Positions 7,059 to 16,871 of a stretch of 64,000 bases of DNA are shown piece after piece (position 1 is the first letter of the stretch; each line of letters starts with the position of its first letter). The stretch comes from RUG14300 sp964391805 (GTDB lineage Bacteria; Bacillota; Clostridia; Christensenellales; CAG-1252): the NCBI GenBank assembly GCA_964391805.1, contig CAYMNK010000006.1, positions 98,593 to 162,592 of the forward strand, read 5' to 3'. The notes under the pieces were generated by a model. That model was not told the origin of the DNA, did no database searches, and saw only the letters and a list, made by a program, of their open reading frames with translations. Made by a program: the position numbers and the translations under genes.

Positions 7059-9173
7059 TTATTGTTGGATTGAGAGGGTACCGTTATCGCTTATCACGGT
7101 TACTCGTGTGAACGGTTTCGGATTACACTCTATGATGTATTTGGCAATCAATGTTTCCACATTAGTTTCGATGTATCTACGCATAGGTCTTGCTCCGTAT
7201 TCGGGATCGTAACCGTTATCTGTAATTACATCAAACGCCTCAGGCGTGATTTCCAGTGTCAAATTCATATCCTTCAATCTCAATGCAAGGTTATCAAGCA
7301 TTAAGCGGGCAATCTTAACTATTTCTTCACGCTCAAGCGGATTGAAGTAGATTATTTCGTCCAATCTGTTCAAAAACTCGGGACGAAATTTTTCCTTAAG
7401 CAACATACTCATGCTCGCATTCAATTCGTCTTGATTTTTATAATTAAGCATGTACTCCGATCCTAAATTGGATGTCATGATAATTATTGTGTTTTTAAAA
7501 TCGACAGTCTTACCGAGACTGTCAGTGATTCTGCCGTCGTCAAGGATTTGTAGCATCAAATTAAAAACATCGGGATTTGCTTTTTCTATTTCATCGAACA
7601 GCACCACCGAATAGGGTTTTCTTCTAACTGCCTCGGTCAACGCTCCGCCTTCTTCGTACCCGACATATCCCGGAGGCGCACCTATAAGCCTCGATACCGA
7701 GAATTTTTCCATATATTCGGACATATCTATTCTTACAATATTTTTATCGTCATCGAATAAAATTTGCGCTAACGCTTTGGCTAATTGGGTTTTGCCTACA
7801 CCCGTAGGTCCTAAAAACATAAAACTGCCTATGGGTTTATTGGGGTTTTGAATGCCTGCTCTTGCCCTCAATATAGCATCGCTCACTTTCTTGACCGCCT
7901 CGTCTTGACCAATCACCCTCTTGGATAACTGTTCTTGGAGTTTTAGCACCTTTTCGCGCTCTCCTTCCATCAGTTTTGTCATAGGAATTCCCGTCCAGCG
8001 CGAAACGATTTTGGCAATTTCATCTTCGGTAACTTCGGAATTCAACAACCTGCCCTTTTCCTTGTTTTTCTTGATTTCGGACAATTCCTTCTCAATTTTC
8101 GGAAGTTCGGTATAACGCAGTCTTGCGGCATTCTCGTAATTGCCCTGCAATTCGGCACTTTCGATATCGGCATTTACCTTGTCTTGTTTAATTTTAAGTT
8201 CTTTTTCGTGCTCGATTTCTTCTTTTTCCTTTTGCCACTGAAGTTTCATTTCGTTAAAGACTTTATTAGCTTCGGATAATTCTTCTTTGAGTTTACATAA
8301 ACGCTCCCTGGATAACTCGTCTTTTTCCTTTTCGAGCGCCATTTCCTCTATCTGTAAACGCATTATTTTTCTCGATAGTGCATCGAGTTCGGTAGGCATT
8401 GAATCTATCTCCGTCCTAAGCATTGCGCCTGCTTCATCAAGCAAATCTATAGCTTTGTCGGGCAAAAATCTATCGGTAATATACCTTTCGGATAAAGTCG
8501 CCGCTGCTATCAAGGCTCTATCGTGAATTCGTACACCATGGAAGATCTCGTAACGTTCCTTCAAACCTCTCAAAATGCTGATGGTATCTTCGATAGTCGG
8601 AACATTTACCATAACCGGCTGAAATCTACGTTCAAGTGCAGCATCCTTTTCGATGTATTTACGATATTCGTCGAGAGTTGTCGCACCGATACAGTGAAGT
8701 TCACCTCTTGCCAACAGCGGTTTCAATAAGTTTCCAGCATCCATTGCACCCTCGGCTTTGCCTGCACCGACAACTGTGTGAAGTTCATCGATAAATAGAA
8801 TTATTTTTCCTTCGGCTTCTTTGATTTTATTCAAAACAGCCTTGAGGCGCTCTTCGAATTCGCCTCGATACTTTGCACCGGCTATAAGAGATGCCATATC
8901 CAAAGAATAAAGCATTTTACCCTTAAGTCCCTCGGGAACATCGCCCTTGATAATTCGCACAGCCAAACCTTCTACTATCGCCGTTTTACCGACACCGGGT
9001 TCACCTATCAACACAGGGTTGTTTTTTGTTTTTCTCGATAGTATTCTTACAACGTTTCTTATTTCCTCGTCTCTACCGATAACGGGATCGATTTTATGTT
9101 CTTCCGCCCTTTTCGTTAGATCTATGCCATATTTTTCTAATACATTTTCTTCCTGATTGGGTTCGTATTGCAT
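7059..9173 (-). CDS. clpB: ClpB disaggregase lacking the N-terminal domain
   Basis: Cytoplasmic AAA+ hexameric chaperone that works with DnaK to dissolve protein aggregates. The 704-residue protein has two AAA+ modules: Walker A GEPGVGKT (58-65) with ILFIDE (125-130), and GPTGVGKT (455-462) with VVLFDEIEKANPDV, plus sensor GAPPGYVGYEEGG. A long ClpB-type coiled-coil middle domain lies at about 265-395, which separates it from ClpC. ClpB is usually about 860 residues; the roughly 150-residue N-terminal Clp-N substrate domain is absent, and the protein starts just before the first AAA+ module. The start is firm: AGGAGAATGAATT precedes the ATG, with a CIRCE element and promoter just upstream, so this is not an assembly truncation. 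Confidence 0.93.
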   Translation of the reverse strand: MQYEPNQEENVLEKYGIDLTKRAEEHKIDPVIGRDEEIRNVVRILSRKTKNNPVLIGEPGVGKTAIVEGLAVRIIKGDVPEGLKGKMLYSLDMASLIAGAKYRGEFEERLKAVLNKIKEAEGKIILFIDELHTVVGAGKAEGAMDAGNLLKPLLARGELHCIGATTLDEYRKYIEKDAALERRFQPVMVNVPTIEDTISILRGLKERYEIFHGVRIHDRALIAAATLSERYITDRFLPDKAIDLLDEAGAMLRTEIDSMPTELDALSRKIMRLQIEEMALEKEKDELSRERLCKLKEELSEANKVFNEMKLQWQKEKEEIEHEKELKIKQDKVNADIESAELQGNYENAARLRYTELPKIEKELSEIKKNKEKGRLLNSEVTEDEIAKIVSRWTGIPMTKLMEGEREKVLKLQEQLSKRVIGQDEAVKKVSDAILRARAGIQNPNKPIGSFMFLGPTGVGKTQLAKALAQILFDDDKNIVRIDMSEYMEKFSVSRLIGAPPGYVGYEEGGALTEAVRRKPYSVVLFDEIEKANPDVFNLMLQILDDGRITDSLGKTVDFKNTIIIMTSNLGSEYMLNYKNQDELNASMSMLLKEKFRPEFLNRLDEIIYFNPLEREEIVKIARLMLDNLALRLKDMNLTLEITPEAFDVITDNGYDPEYGARPMRRYIETNVETLIAKYIIECNPKPFTRVTVISDNGTLSIQQ

Positions 9174-9218
9174 AATTCATTCTCCTAAAAATTTTTTAGC
9201 GGTCGAAGTGTTCATTTG

Positions 9219-9245
9219 TTAGCACTCTTAACACTTGACTGCTAA
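9219..9245 (-). promoter_or_regulatory. CIRCE operator of clpB (HrcA site)
   Basis: TTAGCACTC-N9-GACTGCTAA, one mismatch from the consensus TTAGCACTC-N9-GAGTGCTAA. It sits directly downstream of the -10 box, where HrcA would block transcription. Confidence 0.9.
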
Positions 9246-9246
9246 T

Positions 9247-9275
9247 ATTATACGCCCTTTAACACCTTTTGTCAA
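9247..9275 (-). promoter_or_regulatory. clpB promoter
   Basis: On the minus strand TTGACA (9270-9275), 17-base spacer, TATAAT (9247-9252): a full-consensus housekeeping promoter abutting CIRCE. Confidence 0.85.
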
Positions 9276-9358
9276 CACGTTAAAGCATATATTTTGATTT
9301 TTAACAGTTTTCTTTTCAAAAATGCAATGTTATTGTGAATTGTTTAATTGATGGAGTT

Positions 9359-9800
9359 CGCTATCGCCCACATCAATCAAAAATCCATATAACGGCGGAC
9401 GAAAATCCGCTTTTATATTTTGAATTAAGATACTGCAAGGCAAGCCTTGCACTGCTTCGCAGTTCGACTACGGGTTTCACCCTTCGCTCAGTATGACATT
9501 TGATGGTACTGTGCTTTTCATTGTTCGATCAGTATGACATTGATGGTACAGTACTACGTTTTTTTACTCAGTATGACATTGATGGTGCAGTGCTACGCTT
9601 TTTTCTCAGTATGATGGGCGAACGAGCATCAGTATGACATATATTTATCCATAATATTGCGGAGCAATGCATCATTTGCCATAAACATCATTTGCTTTAG
9701 CGCTCGTCCGCAAGATACCAAATTGTTGCACAATTTGATTCGCACAATGTGCGAATTTCGACTACGCTTGCGCTACGCTCAATATGACAGCGGACGAAAC
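9359..9800. repeat. Repeat array: type B copy, three tail copies, type C copy
   Basis: The gap 9280-9827 is repeat. A type B unit at about 9428-9510 has GCAAGGC-AA-GCCTTGC, ACTGC-TTC-GCAGT and GGGT-TTC-ACCC. Short tail copies (CTCAGTATGACATTGATGG) follow at about 9530, 9570 and 9630. A type C unit occupies 9704-9797 with stem CAAATTGT/ACAATTTG and a second stem ATTCGCAC/GTGCGAAT. No gene is seen. Confidence 0.85.
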
Positions 9801-9827
9801 GGGCTCAATATGACATTTATTAATAAA

Positions 9828-9850
9828 AAAGAACCGCCGAGCGGTTCTTA
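9828..9850 (-). terminator. Intrinsic terminator of ABC exporter operon
   Basis: Stem AAGAACCGC/GCGGTTCTT with a three-base loop, followed on the minus strand by TTTTTTATTAA. The stop codon of the exporter gene lies inside the stem. Confidence 0.8.
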
Positions 9851-11722
9851 ATCGATATGTTCTTGGTCTTCATATTGAAGTTTGTATAAATTATAATAGT
9901 ACCCGTGATTCTTTAACAAGGTTTGATGGTCTCCTTGCTCTACTATTTCGCCCTTTTGCAGACAAATAATGTTATCGGAATGCTGTATGGTAGATAGTCT
10001 ATGTGCGACTATAAGCATAGTGCCTATATTCATCATTTTTAGAAGTGATTGCTGTATCAATCGTTCGGTTTCGGTATCGATATTGGCAGTTGCCTCGTCA
10101 AGAATAAGTATTTGTGGTTTATGCGCAACCGTTCTGGCAAAAGATAACAATTGTCTTTCACCCGACGAGAAGTTTTTACCGCCCTCGGTAACGGTTTCGT
10201 CTAAGCCGTTGGGCAATTTATCGATAATTTGATCGGCATTGACATATTCAATTGCTTCAACGATTTCTTCATCGCTAATGGCGTCATCTCTCAAATTTAT
10301 GTTATTTCTAATCGTACCGGAGAATAGAAATACATCTTGAAGCATCTGTCCTATCGCTTTCCTTAGAGACTGCAACTTGATATTCTTTACATTGATACCG
10401 TCTATCAATATTTCGCCTTCTTGCACATCGTAATTGCGGACAATTAACTGTAATATCGTAGTTTTACCCGCACCGGTAGCACCGACAAACGCTACCGTTT
10501 GATGGGGATAAATATGGAATGAAACGTTTTTAAGAACCCATTCACCCTCTTTATACGCGAACCAAACATTTTTGAATTCGATATCGCCCTTAAAGGAATC
10601 GATTTCCAACGCATCGGGTTCATCGGTAAAGTCAGGCTTATTATCTATAAGGTTGAAAAGTCTTTCGCTCGAAGTGAATGCTCTCTGCAATTCGTTAAGC
10701 TGGTCCGCTAAGCTTTGAATCGGATTAAAGAACTTACTAAGCAATGAATAGAACATTTGAATAGTTCCGACCGTTGCACCTATACCGGTGACGGCTATTA
10801 ATTCGATTTCACTCTCGCTCATTCCGGCAAAAGACGCCTCGACGATCGACGCATTGACATCCTTCAACAATATGTATACGCCGAATCCGAACATGCATCC
10901 CATACATAGATAATACAAAAATCTTATAAGCGGACGGAAAAATGCAAATACTCGAATATTTCGTTTGCGTGATTGGTATATATTATCGTTCAACTTATTA
11001 AATTCGCATTCTTTGCGCTTTTCTTGGTTAAATATCTGGGTAATTTTCATTCCCGAAATGTTTTCGTTAAGGAATGCGTTCATAACCGAAAAGTTTCGTC
11101 TAATGACTCTATAATTTCTGCGCGCATACTTTCTAAACAAGAAGGAGCTAATTCCTATAACAGGCATAAACGCCGTTACTATGAGAGCAATTCTCCAATC
11201 TATGACAAGCATGGTTGCAAGTACACCGACCAACATGATTATGTTTTTAATCATGTTTACAATGGTATTTGTAAATAAATTACTCAATGCATCGGTATCC
11301 GACGTTACCCTTGTCACGAGACTACCCACGGGAATGGTGTTTATTTGCGCAATAGACATAGAGTCGATATGTTTGTACACATCCATTCTAAGGTCATATA
11401 TGATATCTTGACCGATGCGTTGCAAAGACATCGTGGTAATATAGATGCATACAACATTTGCGATTTGTATGGCAAAAGTGATTCCGCAAAGAATAAATAC
11501 ATTGATAAGTTCGGGCTCGCCCATTATGGTAACGGTCAGTTTTTCGGTTATTTTGCCCGGTATTACCGAGATGGCTAAGTCAAACACTATAGTCAAAATC
11601 ATAAGCAAAAGGACGCCTAATAAGCGTAACGCATAAGGCTTAATATAAGGAAGTGTCCTTTTGATTATTTCGCCGTCCTTCATTCTTCTATCGGCTTGTT
11701 CGTAAATGTGATCTCTTGCCAT
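9848..11722 (-). CDS. ABC exporter half-transporter, canonical ATP site
   Basis: A fused membrane plus nucleotide-binding subunit (624 residues). Six transmembrane segments occupy about residues 30-330. The ATPase domain has Walker A GATGAGKTT, signature FSSGERQLLSFARTV, Walker B ILILDEATANID with the catalytic Glu, and H-loop VAHRLSTI. Its neighbour upstream has a degenerate site, so the two most likely form a heterodimeric exporter of the LmrCD/BmrCD type that extrudes drugs or lipids. The genes are separated by one base and share the promoter at 13532-13561. The ABC signature is SSGE rather than SGGQ, which fits the composite degenerate site being completed in trans. Confidence 0.9.
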   Translation of the reverse strand: MARDHIYEQADRRMKDGEIIKRTLPYIKPYALRLLGVLLLMILTIVFDLAISVIPGKITEKLTVTIMGEPELINVFILCGITFAIQIANVVCIYITTMSLQRIGQDIIYDLRMDVYKHIDSMSIAQINTIPVGSLVTRVTSDTDALSNLFTNTIVNMIKNIIMLVGVLATMLVIDWRIALIVTAFMPVIGISSFLFRKYARRNYRVIRRNFSVMNAFLNENISGMKITQIFNQEKRKECEFNKLNDNIYQSRKRNIRVFAFFRPLIRFLYYLCMGCMFGFGVYILLKDVNASIVEASFAGMSESEIELIAVTGIGATVGTIQMFYSLLSKFFNPIQSLADQLNELQRAFTSSERLFNLIDNKPDFTDEPDALEIDSFKGDIEFKNVWFAYKEGEWVLKNVSFHIYPHQTVAFVGATGAGKTTILQLIVRNYDVQEGEILIDGINVKNIKLQSLRKAIGQMLQDVFLFSGTIRNNINLRDDAISDEEIVEAIEYVNADQIIDKLPNGLDETVTEGGKNFSSGERQLLSFARTVAHKPQILILDEATANIDTETERLIQQSLLKMMNIGTMLIVAHRLSTIQHSDNIICLQKGEIVEQGDHQTLLKNHGYYYNLYKLQYEDQEHID

Positions 11723-11723
11723 A

Positions 11724-13502
11724 TTACATCTCGTCTAATTCTTTTTCCAATGTTTGCAACTCAACCATTCTCTTATATATCTTAGAAGATGACAAGCATT
11801 CATCGTGAGTTCCGAACGCTTCAACCTTGCCTCCGTTCAAAACCAATATTTTATCCAAGCCCCTTACGGTCGATACCCTCGATGCTATCAAAATGGTGGT
11901 TTTGCCCTTTCTTTCGGTCTTGATATTATTAATAATTGTCTCTTCGGTTTTGACGTCGACTGCCGAAACAGAATCATCCAACACAAGTATCGACGGATCC
12001 TTAAGAATGGCTCTTGATATAGAAATACGCTGTTTTTGTCCGCCCGAAAGCGTTACACCGTTTTCACCGATAACCGTATCATATCCCTCGCTAAATCCGA
12101 CAATATTGTCATGCACCGCCGAAAACTTGGCAGACGATACCACTATCTCGTTCGAAGCATTCTCATCGGCAAAAGATATGTTGGTCTTGATGGAGTCCGA
12201 GAATAAAAAGTTGTCTTGAGGACAATATCCGATATTATCCCTTAATTGATTCGCTTTCAATTTCATTATGTCGATTCCGTCGATGAATAAAGTACCTTCT
12301 TTAACGTTGTACAGCCTAAACAGCATATTAACCAACGTAGATTTACCGCTACCGATCTTACCGACTATACCAACCGTTTCGCCCGCATTAATCGTGATAT
12401 CGATATTAGATAACACATCGATGTCGGGAGCGTCGGGATATGTAAACGAAAAATCCTTGAATTCGATTTTTCCGTCAATCTTCTCTACATCAACGGCATC
12501 CTCTACATCTCTAACCTCAACATCCTCATCGAGGAAGGTCGATATGCGCTTTAGCGACGTACGTCCCCTTGCAACGAGATTAATCATACCGGACAAAGCA
12601 AATATAGGCCAAATGATGGTATCGAGGTATCCTGTGAACTCTATCATACTACCTACGGTGATTCCCTCAGCACCGCCGGAATTAATGTTCTTATAAACCA
12701 AATAACTACCGCCGAACAAGACTATAGCAAATACTATGTAAATAAGCGAATCGAAGGCAACATCCAACAACGCATTTAGCTTAACAAACTTAACGGTGGT
12801 ATCCTTATTTTTGATGGCTTCTTTAGAAAAGCGTTTTAATTGAAGTTTTTCTTTGACGAATGCTTTGATTACTCTAATACCGGTAAACGCTTCTTGAGCA
12901 AAATCACTCAAATCTTCGAATGCCTTTTGTCTTTTTTCGAACGCTCTCTCGAATGCTCTATCGAGGAATACGGACACTACCGCTAAGAGTACCAACGGAA
13001 TAAGACAAAATGCTGCCAATACAGGTTCAACCAAGAACATTTTAACCATTGATAAAACAAGCAAAAAGATTCCGTCTACGAATTGAACAAGACCAAACCC
13101 GAAAACCTCTTCTATGGTCTCGAGATCATTGGAAAAATAGGACAATATAGCACCTGTTTTATTGACTTTATAATAGCGCTGAGTCATAACCTCGGCTTTT
13201 AAAAACATCTTATGTCTAAGGTCGGTCTGTATTCCCACTGCTTCGCCTAAGATGCAAACACGCCATACCAATCTGCCGAGAAACATACCTGCGCCGATTG
13301 CAACTATGTACAACGCCAATTTAATGAGTGGCCAATAATTATCCGAAGATACCCCTCTGCTCGTGATGGTATCGATTATTTCACCTACTACCTCGGGGAT
13401 ATACAGTTGAATCACGTCAACGAAAATAAGAGCAATAAATCCAAAGAAAAATTGCCAAAAATACTTTTTATAATATTCGTTGATGTGTTTACCAAAAAGC
13501 AT
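11724..13502 (-). CDS. ABC exporter half-transporter, degenerate ATP site
   Basis: First gene of the pair (592 residues). Six transmembrane segments are followed by Walker A GKIGSGKS, signature LSGGQKQRISISRAIL and Walker B ILVLDDSVSAVD, where the catalytic Glu is Asp. The switch histidine is replaced by Ser in LIASRVSTV. Such changes mark the non-catalytic partner in heterodimeric exporters (BmrC, TM287). I place the start at the ATG at 13502 because AAGGTGG lies five bases before it; an in-frame GTG nine bases upstream overlaps that site and is less likely. Substrate is not evident. Confidence 0.9.
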   Translation of the reverse strand: MLFGKHINEYYKKYFWQFFFGFIALIFVDVIQLYIPEVVGEIIDTITSRGVSSDNYWPLIKLALYIVAIGAGMFLGRLVWRVCILGEAVGIQTDLRHKMFLKAEVMTQRYYKVNKTGAILSYFSNDLETIEEVFGFGLVQFVDGIFLLVLSMVKMFLVEPVLAAFCLIPLVLLAVVSVFLDRAFERAFEKRQKAFEDLSDFAQEAFTGIRVIKAFVKEKLQLKRFSKEAIKNKDTTVKFVKLNALLDVAFDSLIYIVFAIVLFGGSYLVYKNINSGGAEGITVGSMIEFTGYLDTIIWPIFALSGMINLVARGRTSLKRISTFLDEDVEVRDVEDAVDVEKIDGKIEFKDFSFTYPDAPDIDVLSNIDITINAGETVGIVGKIGSGKSTLVNMLFRLYNVKEGTLFIDGIDIMKLKANQLRDNIGYCPQDNFLFSDSIKTNISFADENASNEIVVSSAKFSAVHDNIVGFSEGYDTVIGENGVTLSGGQKQRISISRAILKDPSILVLDDSVSAVDVKTEETIINNIKTERKGKTTILIASRVSTVRGLDKILVLNGGKVEAFGTHDECLSSSKIYKRMVELQTLEKELDEM

Positions 13503-13531
13503 AAAGTCCACCTTGATCTTGTATTACTAAA

Positions 13532-13561
13532 ATTATACTCGGTTATGGCGGATTAAGTAAA
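13532..13561 (-). promoter_or_regulatory. Promoter of ABC exporter operon
   Basis: On the minus strand TTTACT (13556-13561), 18-base spacer, TATAAT (13532-13537). The -10 box is perfect and the -35 box is weak. Confidence 0.5.
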
Positions 13562-13699
13562 GACAAATTGAGGGGTTTTAATAAAAAATAATTTATATTA
13601 TTTTATAAAGGGATGAAAGAAGACTCAGAATGACATACAAAAAAAAATGCGCCATAATGTGCAGTTTTTGAATGAAGAGTTGTGAATGTATTAATTGAT

Positions 13700-13935
13700 G
13701 GTTTAGGCCACCGTCATACTGAGCGAAACATAGCAAAGTCGAAATTCGAGTGTAACGAGAATCAAACGGCATAGACTGATATCTTGCGGACGATAATGTG
13801 CATTCAATTGAACGGAATCCTTATTAACAAGGAAGCAGATACCGATGCCAAAGGCATCGCTGCTACGCAGTTCGACTCCGCTTACGCTCAGTATGACATT
13901 TGATGATACCGCTATCCAATACTGAAGTGATTGCA
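13700..13935. repeat. Dispersed hairpin repeats, type C and type A copies
   Basis: Type C: CCGTCATACTGAGCG, AAATTCGAGTGTAACGAG, ATCTTGCGGACG up to about 13792. Type A: AACAAGGAAGCAGATACC, then GATGCC-AAA-GGCATC (13845-13859), TTCGACTCCG and GCTCAGTATGACATTTGATG to about 13904. The rest of 13562-14044 is AT-rich with one weak stem at 13637-13670 and no gene. Confidence 0.8.
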
Positions 13936-14044
13936 CGATATGTACCTTTGGCACGCGATATGTTGCTTCGCAACGCCGTGGATTATTTGATAGAATAAAC
14001 AAATAGTAAGTGCAAAATAAAAAATGATAAGTAGATTGGGTTTT

Positions 14045-15127
14045 CTACTTATCATCGTCGTCATAATTGAAATCACTGTATATATCATCGTCATCGCTAT
14101 CCACTTGCTCGGTGATATGATGGATTAGATTTGTATTACGAAAATCTTCGTTTATTTCATATTCGTTTACTTCTCCGACATCAACGGAATCGGCGAAGAT
14201 TGTGGAATTTACTGGTTGAGATGTTTCGCTTTGAGGTTTTTCGGCTTCGTTATCGCAATTTTCGATATTTTCTACCGTATTTTCCGTCAGTTCCTCGTGA
14301 TTATCCTCGACAGCCTCAGGTACGCCCTCGCCTTCTTCTATTGTTACGGTTTCTTCGACATCGGGTTCAATGTGTTCGATTACGATATCATCAAATTTGC
14401 GCTCCTCAACATCCATTATCTCGGGTTCGTTAATAACATCACTTTTAGACTCGACATATTCCCTTTCGACTTTTTTTGTACCCGATGTTGTTTTGTTTTC
14501 GCTCGTTTTATTAACAACGGCATCATTATCGGTAAATAGGCTGTCTTCGATTGCCTTTCTGAGTTTCGGATCGAGTTCGATTGCTCGTTTGGCAGAATTA
14601 ATCAATTTGTCTGTATCTTTTTCGGGAAGTTCGAGTGCGATTTCCTTACGCTCCTTATACCTTACCGAAGGCGTTCCCAACCATTTTTCGTAAAATGCAA
14701 TTTCCTTACCGAATAGATTAAGAAGCATCCTAAGAACAAGCAAAAACGAAGCAATTATGCACAATACCTCAAAGACCACTACAGTTTTACCAAAACCCGT
14801 CAAGCTCGATACTATGGTGCCGTCTACGTTTTTCCACTTATATATTTTGGTTTTACCGATGTCGACAACTATAAATATTATGGTATACAAAAAGGATATT
14901 ATGCAACTCAATGCAACCATTCCCTTCGTTCGTGTTTGGGTGAGGTTGGGTGTAATGGCATAGATAAAGAATCCGCACAGTAATGCGACAACAACACATC
15001 CAAAAGCTATTGCATATCCGCCGGATTTGGAATATATCGAATTTGCACAAATACCCAAAACGGCAATTAACGTGGCAACAAGTCCGGATGCATAAAAGCA
15101 TGCGTTTTCTCTAATCCTTTTATCCAT
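14045..15127 (-). CDS. Membrane protein with long acidic cytoplasmic tail, unknown function
   Basis: I do not recognise this family. The 360-residue protein starts with a short basic stretch and four hydrophobic segments at about residues 9-30, 38-60, 67-88 and 116-140. A linker (EKWLGTPSVRYKER) is followed by a tail of nearly 190 residues very rich in Glu and Asp, ending in DDDDIYSDFNYDDDDK. The tail looks disordered and resembles an interaction or metal-binding tail. The start is taken as the ATG at 15127, four bases after the cysS stop; an ATG at 15160 that overlaps cysS is possible. The position suggests co-transcription with cysS, but nothing ties it to cysteine metabolism. Confidence 0.7.
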   Translation of the reverse strand: MDKRIRENACFYASGLVATLIAVLGICANSIYSKSGGYAIAFGCVVVALLCGFFIYAITPNLTQTRTKGMVALSCIISFLYTIIFIVVDIGKTKIYKWKNVDGTIVSSLTGFGKTVVVFEVLCIIASFLLVLRMLLNLFGKEIAFYEKWLGTPSVRYKERKEIALELPEKDTDKLINSAKRAIELDPKLRKAIEDSLFTDNDAVVNKTSENKTTSGTKKVEREYVESKSDVINEPEIMDVEERKFDDIVIEHIEPDVEETVTIEEGEGVPEAVEDNHEELTENTVENIENCDNEAEKPQSETSQPVNSTIFADSVDVGEVNEYEINEDFRNTNLIHHITEQVDSDDDDIYSDFNYDDDDK

Positions 15128-15131
15128 ATAG

Positions 15132-16568
15132 TTATTTAAGGGCAACCTCCCAGCCTGCAACTCCTTTATTAAGGGTGATCAATATATTTTTCGCACTCAG
15201 TTCGGCTCTAATGCCGTCAGCTGTTTGGAAATCTTTTTGAAGTCGTGCATCATTCCATTTGTCGAGCAATACTTCAACCTCGGATTGAGTAATTCCGTTT
15301 TTGTCAAGATACTTATTTCTAATCCTCTCTACGACACTTATAGGATCTTCATTCAATAAACGGATAACTCCGTATACCTCTAATATGGTATTTTTGATCG
15401 CAACCACACGTGCAGGTGTTTCGGTACCTTTATTGACGAATACCGTTAAATCGGAAATGTACTTGTTAAGATTGGCAATCGTCAAGGCCGTATTAAAATC
15501 GTTATCCATTGCGTTTTTGAACTCATCCTTAATCCTATTGCAATACGGACATGTGTAATCGGGAATAACATCCTTATAAGCCTCATCGATTTTCGCAAAC
15601 AACTTATAGATAGAAAACACTCTGTTTTCAAGCACATCGAACATACCGTCTACAACATTAAGGTCGGAACGGTAACTATTGGATAGTAACAGCATTTTGA
15701 TAACATCGCTGACATATTGATCCAATACATCCTTAAGCACAATACCGTTATTGAGTGATTTACTCATTTTTTGTCCGTTAACCTTAACAAGTCCGTTATG
15801 AATCCAATACTTGGAAAATTGTTTACCCGTCAACGCTTCGCTTTGTGCGATTTCGTTTTCGTGATGCGGGAAAATCAAGTCCTTACCGCCACCGTGAATA
15901 TCGAGTGTCTCTCCAAGATACTTCATACTCATTGTAGAGCATTCAATATGCCAACCGGGTCTACCCTTACCCCAAGGGCTCTCCCAGAATATCTCGTCAT
16001 TACCCGCCTTCTTCCATAGCGCAAAATCGTAACTGTTCTCCTTACCGCCCTCTATTTCCTTACGAACACCCGAAAGTTGGTCGTCACGGTCTACGCGGTG
16101 TGAAAAACTACCGTAATTGGCAAAAGAGTTAACTCTAAAATATACGTCACCGTCTGCAGTAGGATATGCACAGCCCTTATCAATCAACTTAGCGATGAAG
16201 TCAATGATATCCTGTATACACTCGGTTGCTTTACTCTGAATTGTAGGCGATTTAATGCCAAGACGCGCAAAATCCGAATCGATAGATGACATATTCACTT
16301 TTGCGAATTCTTCGGGGTCTACGCCCAATTCGCGCGCTTTATTAATAATTTTATCGTCTACATCGGTGTAGTTTCTTACATACTTAACCTCGTAACCGCT
16401 ATACTCCAAATAACTGCGGATAACGTCAAAAACAACCGCTTGATAGGCATGCCCGATATGAGCCTCACCGCTTGCGGTGATACCGCATGCATACATCAAA
16501 ACTTTACCAGGTATCTGCGATATGAATTCTTCTTTTCTTCCAGATAAAACATTATAAACCTTAAGCAT
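15132..16568 (-). CDS. cysS: Cysteinyl-tRNA synthetase
   Basis: Class I synthetase that charges tRNA-Cys (478 residues, usual length about 465). It shows the HIGH signature as HIGH in GEAHIGHA, KMSKS in GQKMSKSLNNG, and the zinc ligands Cys28 (MYACGITASG), the Cys of GWHIECSTM and the His/Glu of FPHHENEIAQSEA. The N-terminal signature CGITASG is divergent from the common CGPTVYN. A C-terminal helical anticodon-binding region follows. The upstream leader contains repeats but no T-box element that I can see. Confidence 0.95.
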   Translation of the reverse strand: MLKVYNVLSGRKEEFISQIPGKVLMYACGITASGEAHIGHAYQAVVFDVIRSYLEYSGYEVKYVRNYTDVDDKIINKARELGVDPEEFAKVNMSSIDSDFARLGIKSPTIQSKATECIQDIIDFIAKLIDKGCAYPTADGDVYFRVNSFANYGSFSHRVDRDDQLSGVRKEIEGGKENSYDFALWKKAGNDEIFWESPWGKGRPGWHIECSTMSMKYLGETLDIHGGGKDLIFPHHENEIAQSEALTGKQFSKYWIHNGLVKVNGQKMSKSLNNGIVLKDVLDQYVSDVIKMLLLSNSYRSDLNVVDGMFDVLENRVFSIYKLFAKIDEAYKDVIPDYTCPYCNRIKDEFKNAMDNDFNTALTIANLNKYISDLTVFVNKGTETPARVVAIKNTILEVYGVIRLLNEDPISVVERIRNKYLDKNGITQSEVEVLLDKWNDARLQKDFQTADGIRAELSAKNILITLNKGVAGWEVALK

Positions 16569-16661
16569 ATTTTACTCCGATTTATTTTTCTTTATTTATT
16601 ATATACTTATTTTGTAATAAACGCAAGTCTTATTTTAAAATCCATTCAAAATATGGAATAA

Positions 16662-16735
16662 GATACCGACGCGATGCGTCGCCCTACGGGTTCGACTACA
16701 GGACGATGTCCTTTCGCTCAGTATGACGGGACGGA
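16662..16735. repeat. Dispersed hairpin repeat, type A
   Basis: GGAATAAGATACC, GACGC-GAT-GCGTC, CCC-TAC-GGG, AGGAC-GAT-GTCCT, then CGCTCAGTATGAC and GGGACGG. It lies between cysS and the integrase promoter. Confidence 0.85.
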
Positions 16736-16813
16736 ATGCACTATGACCCGATTATACGCCATCGTTTATCTTAATATAAACTTTCTTTGATGAATGTTTT
16801 CGTACCGATTGTT

Positions 16814-16843
16814 TTGACATCAAAATATTAATCGACTTACAAT
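16814..16843 (+). promoter_or_regulatory. Integrase promoter
   Basis: TTGACA (16814-16819), 18-base spacer, TACAAT (16838-16843), 28 bases before the integrase start. Confidence 0.55.
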
Positions 16844-16871
16844 TTTGGAATATTAATTACGAGGTGCTATT

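Noticed and set aside
9359..9800. CRISPR array
   Set aside because: The repeats are palindromic, of varying length, in both orientations and without regular spacers; no cas genes are present.
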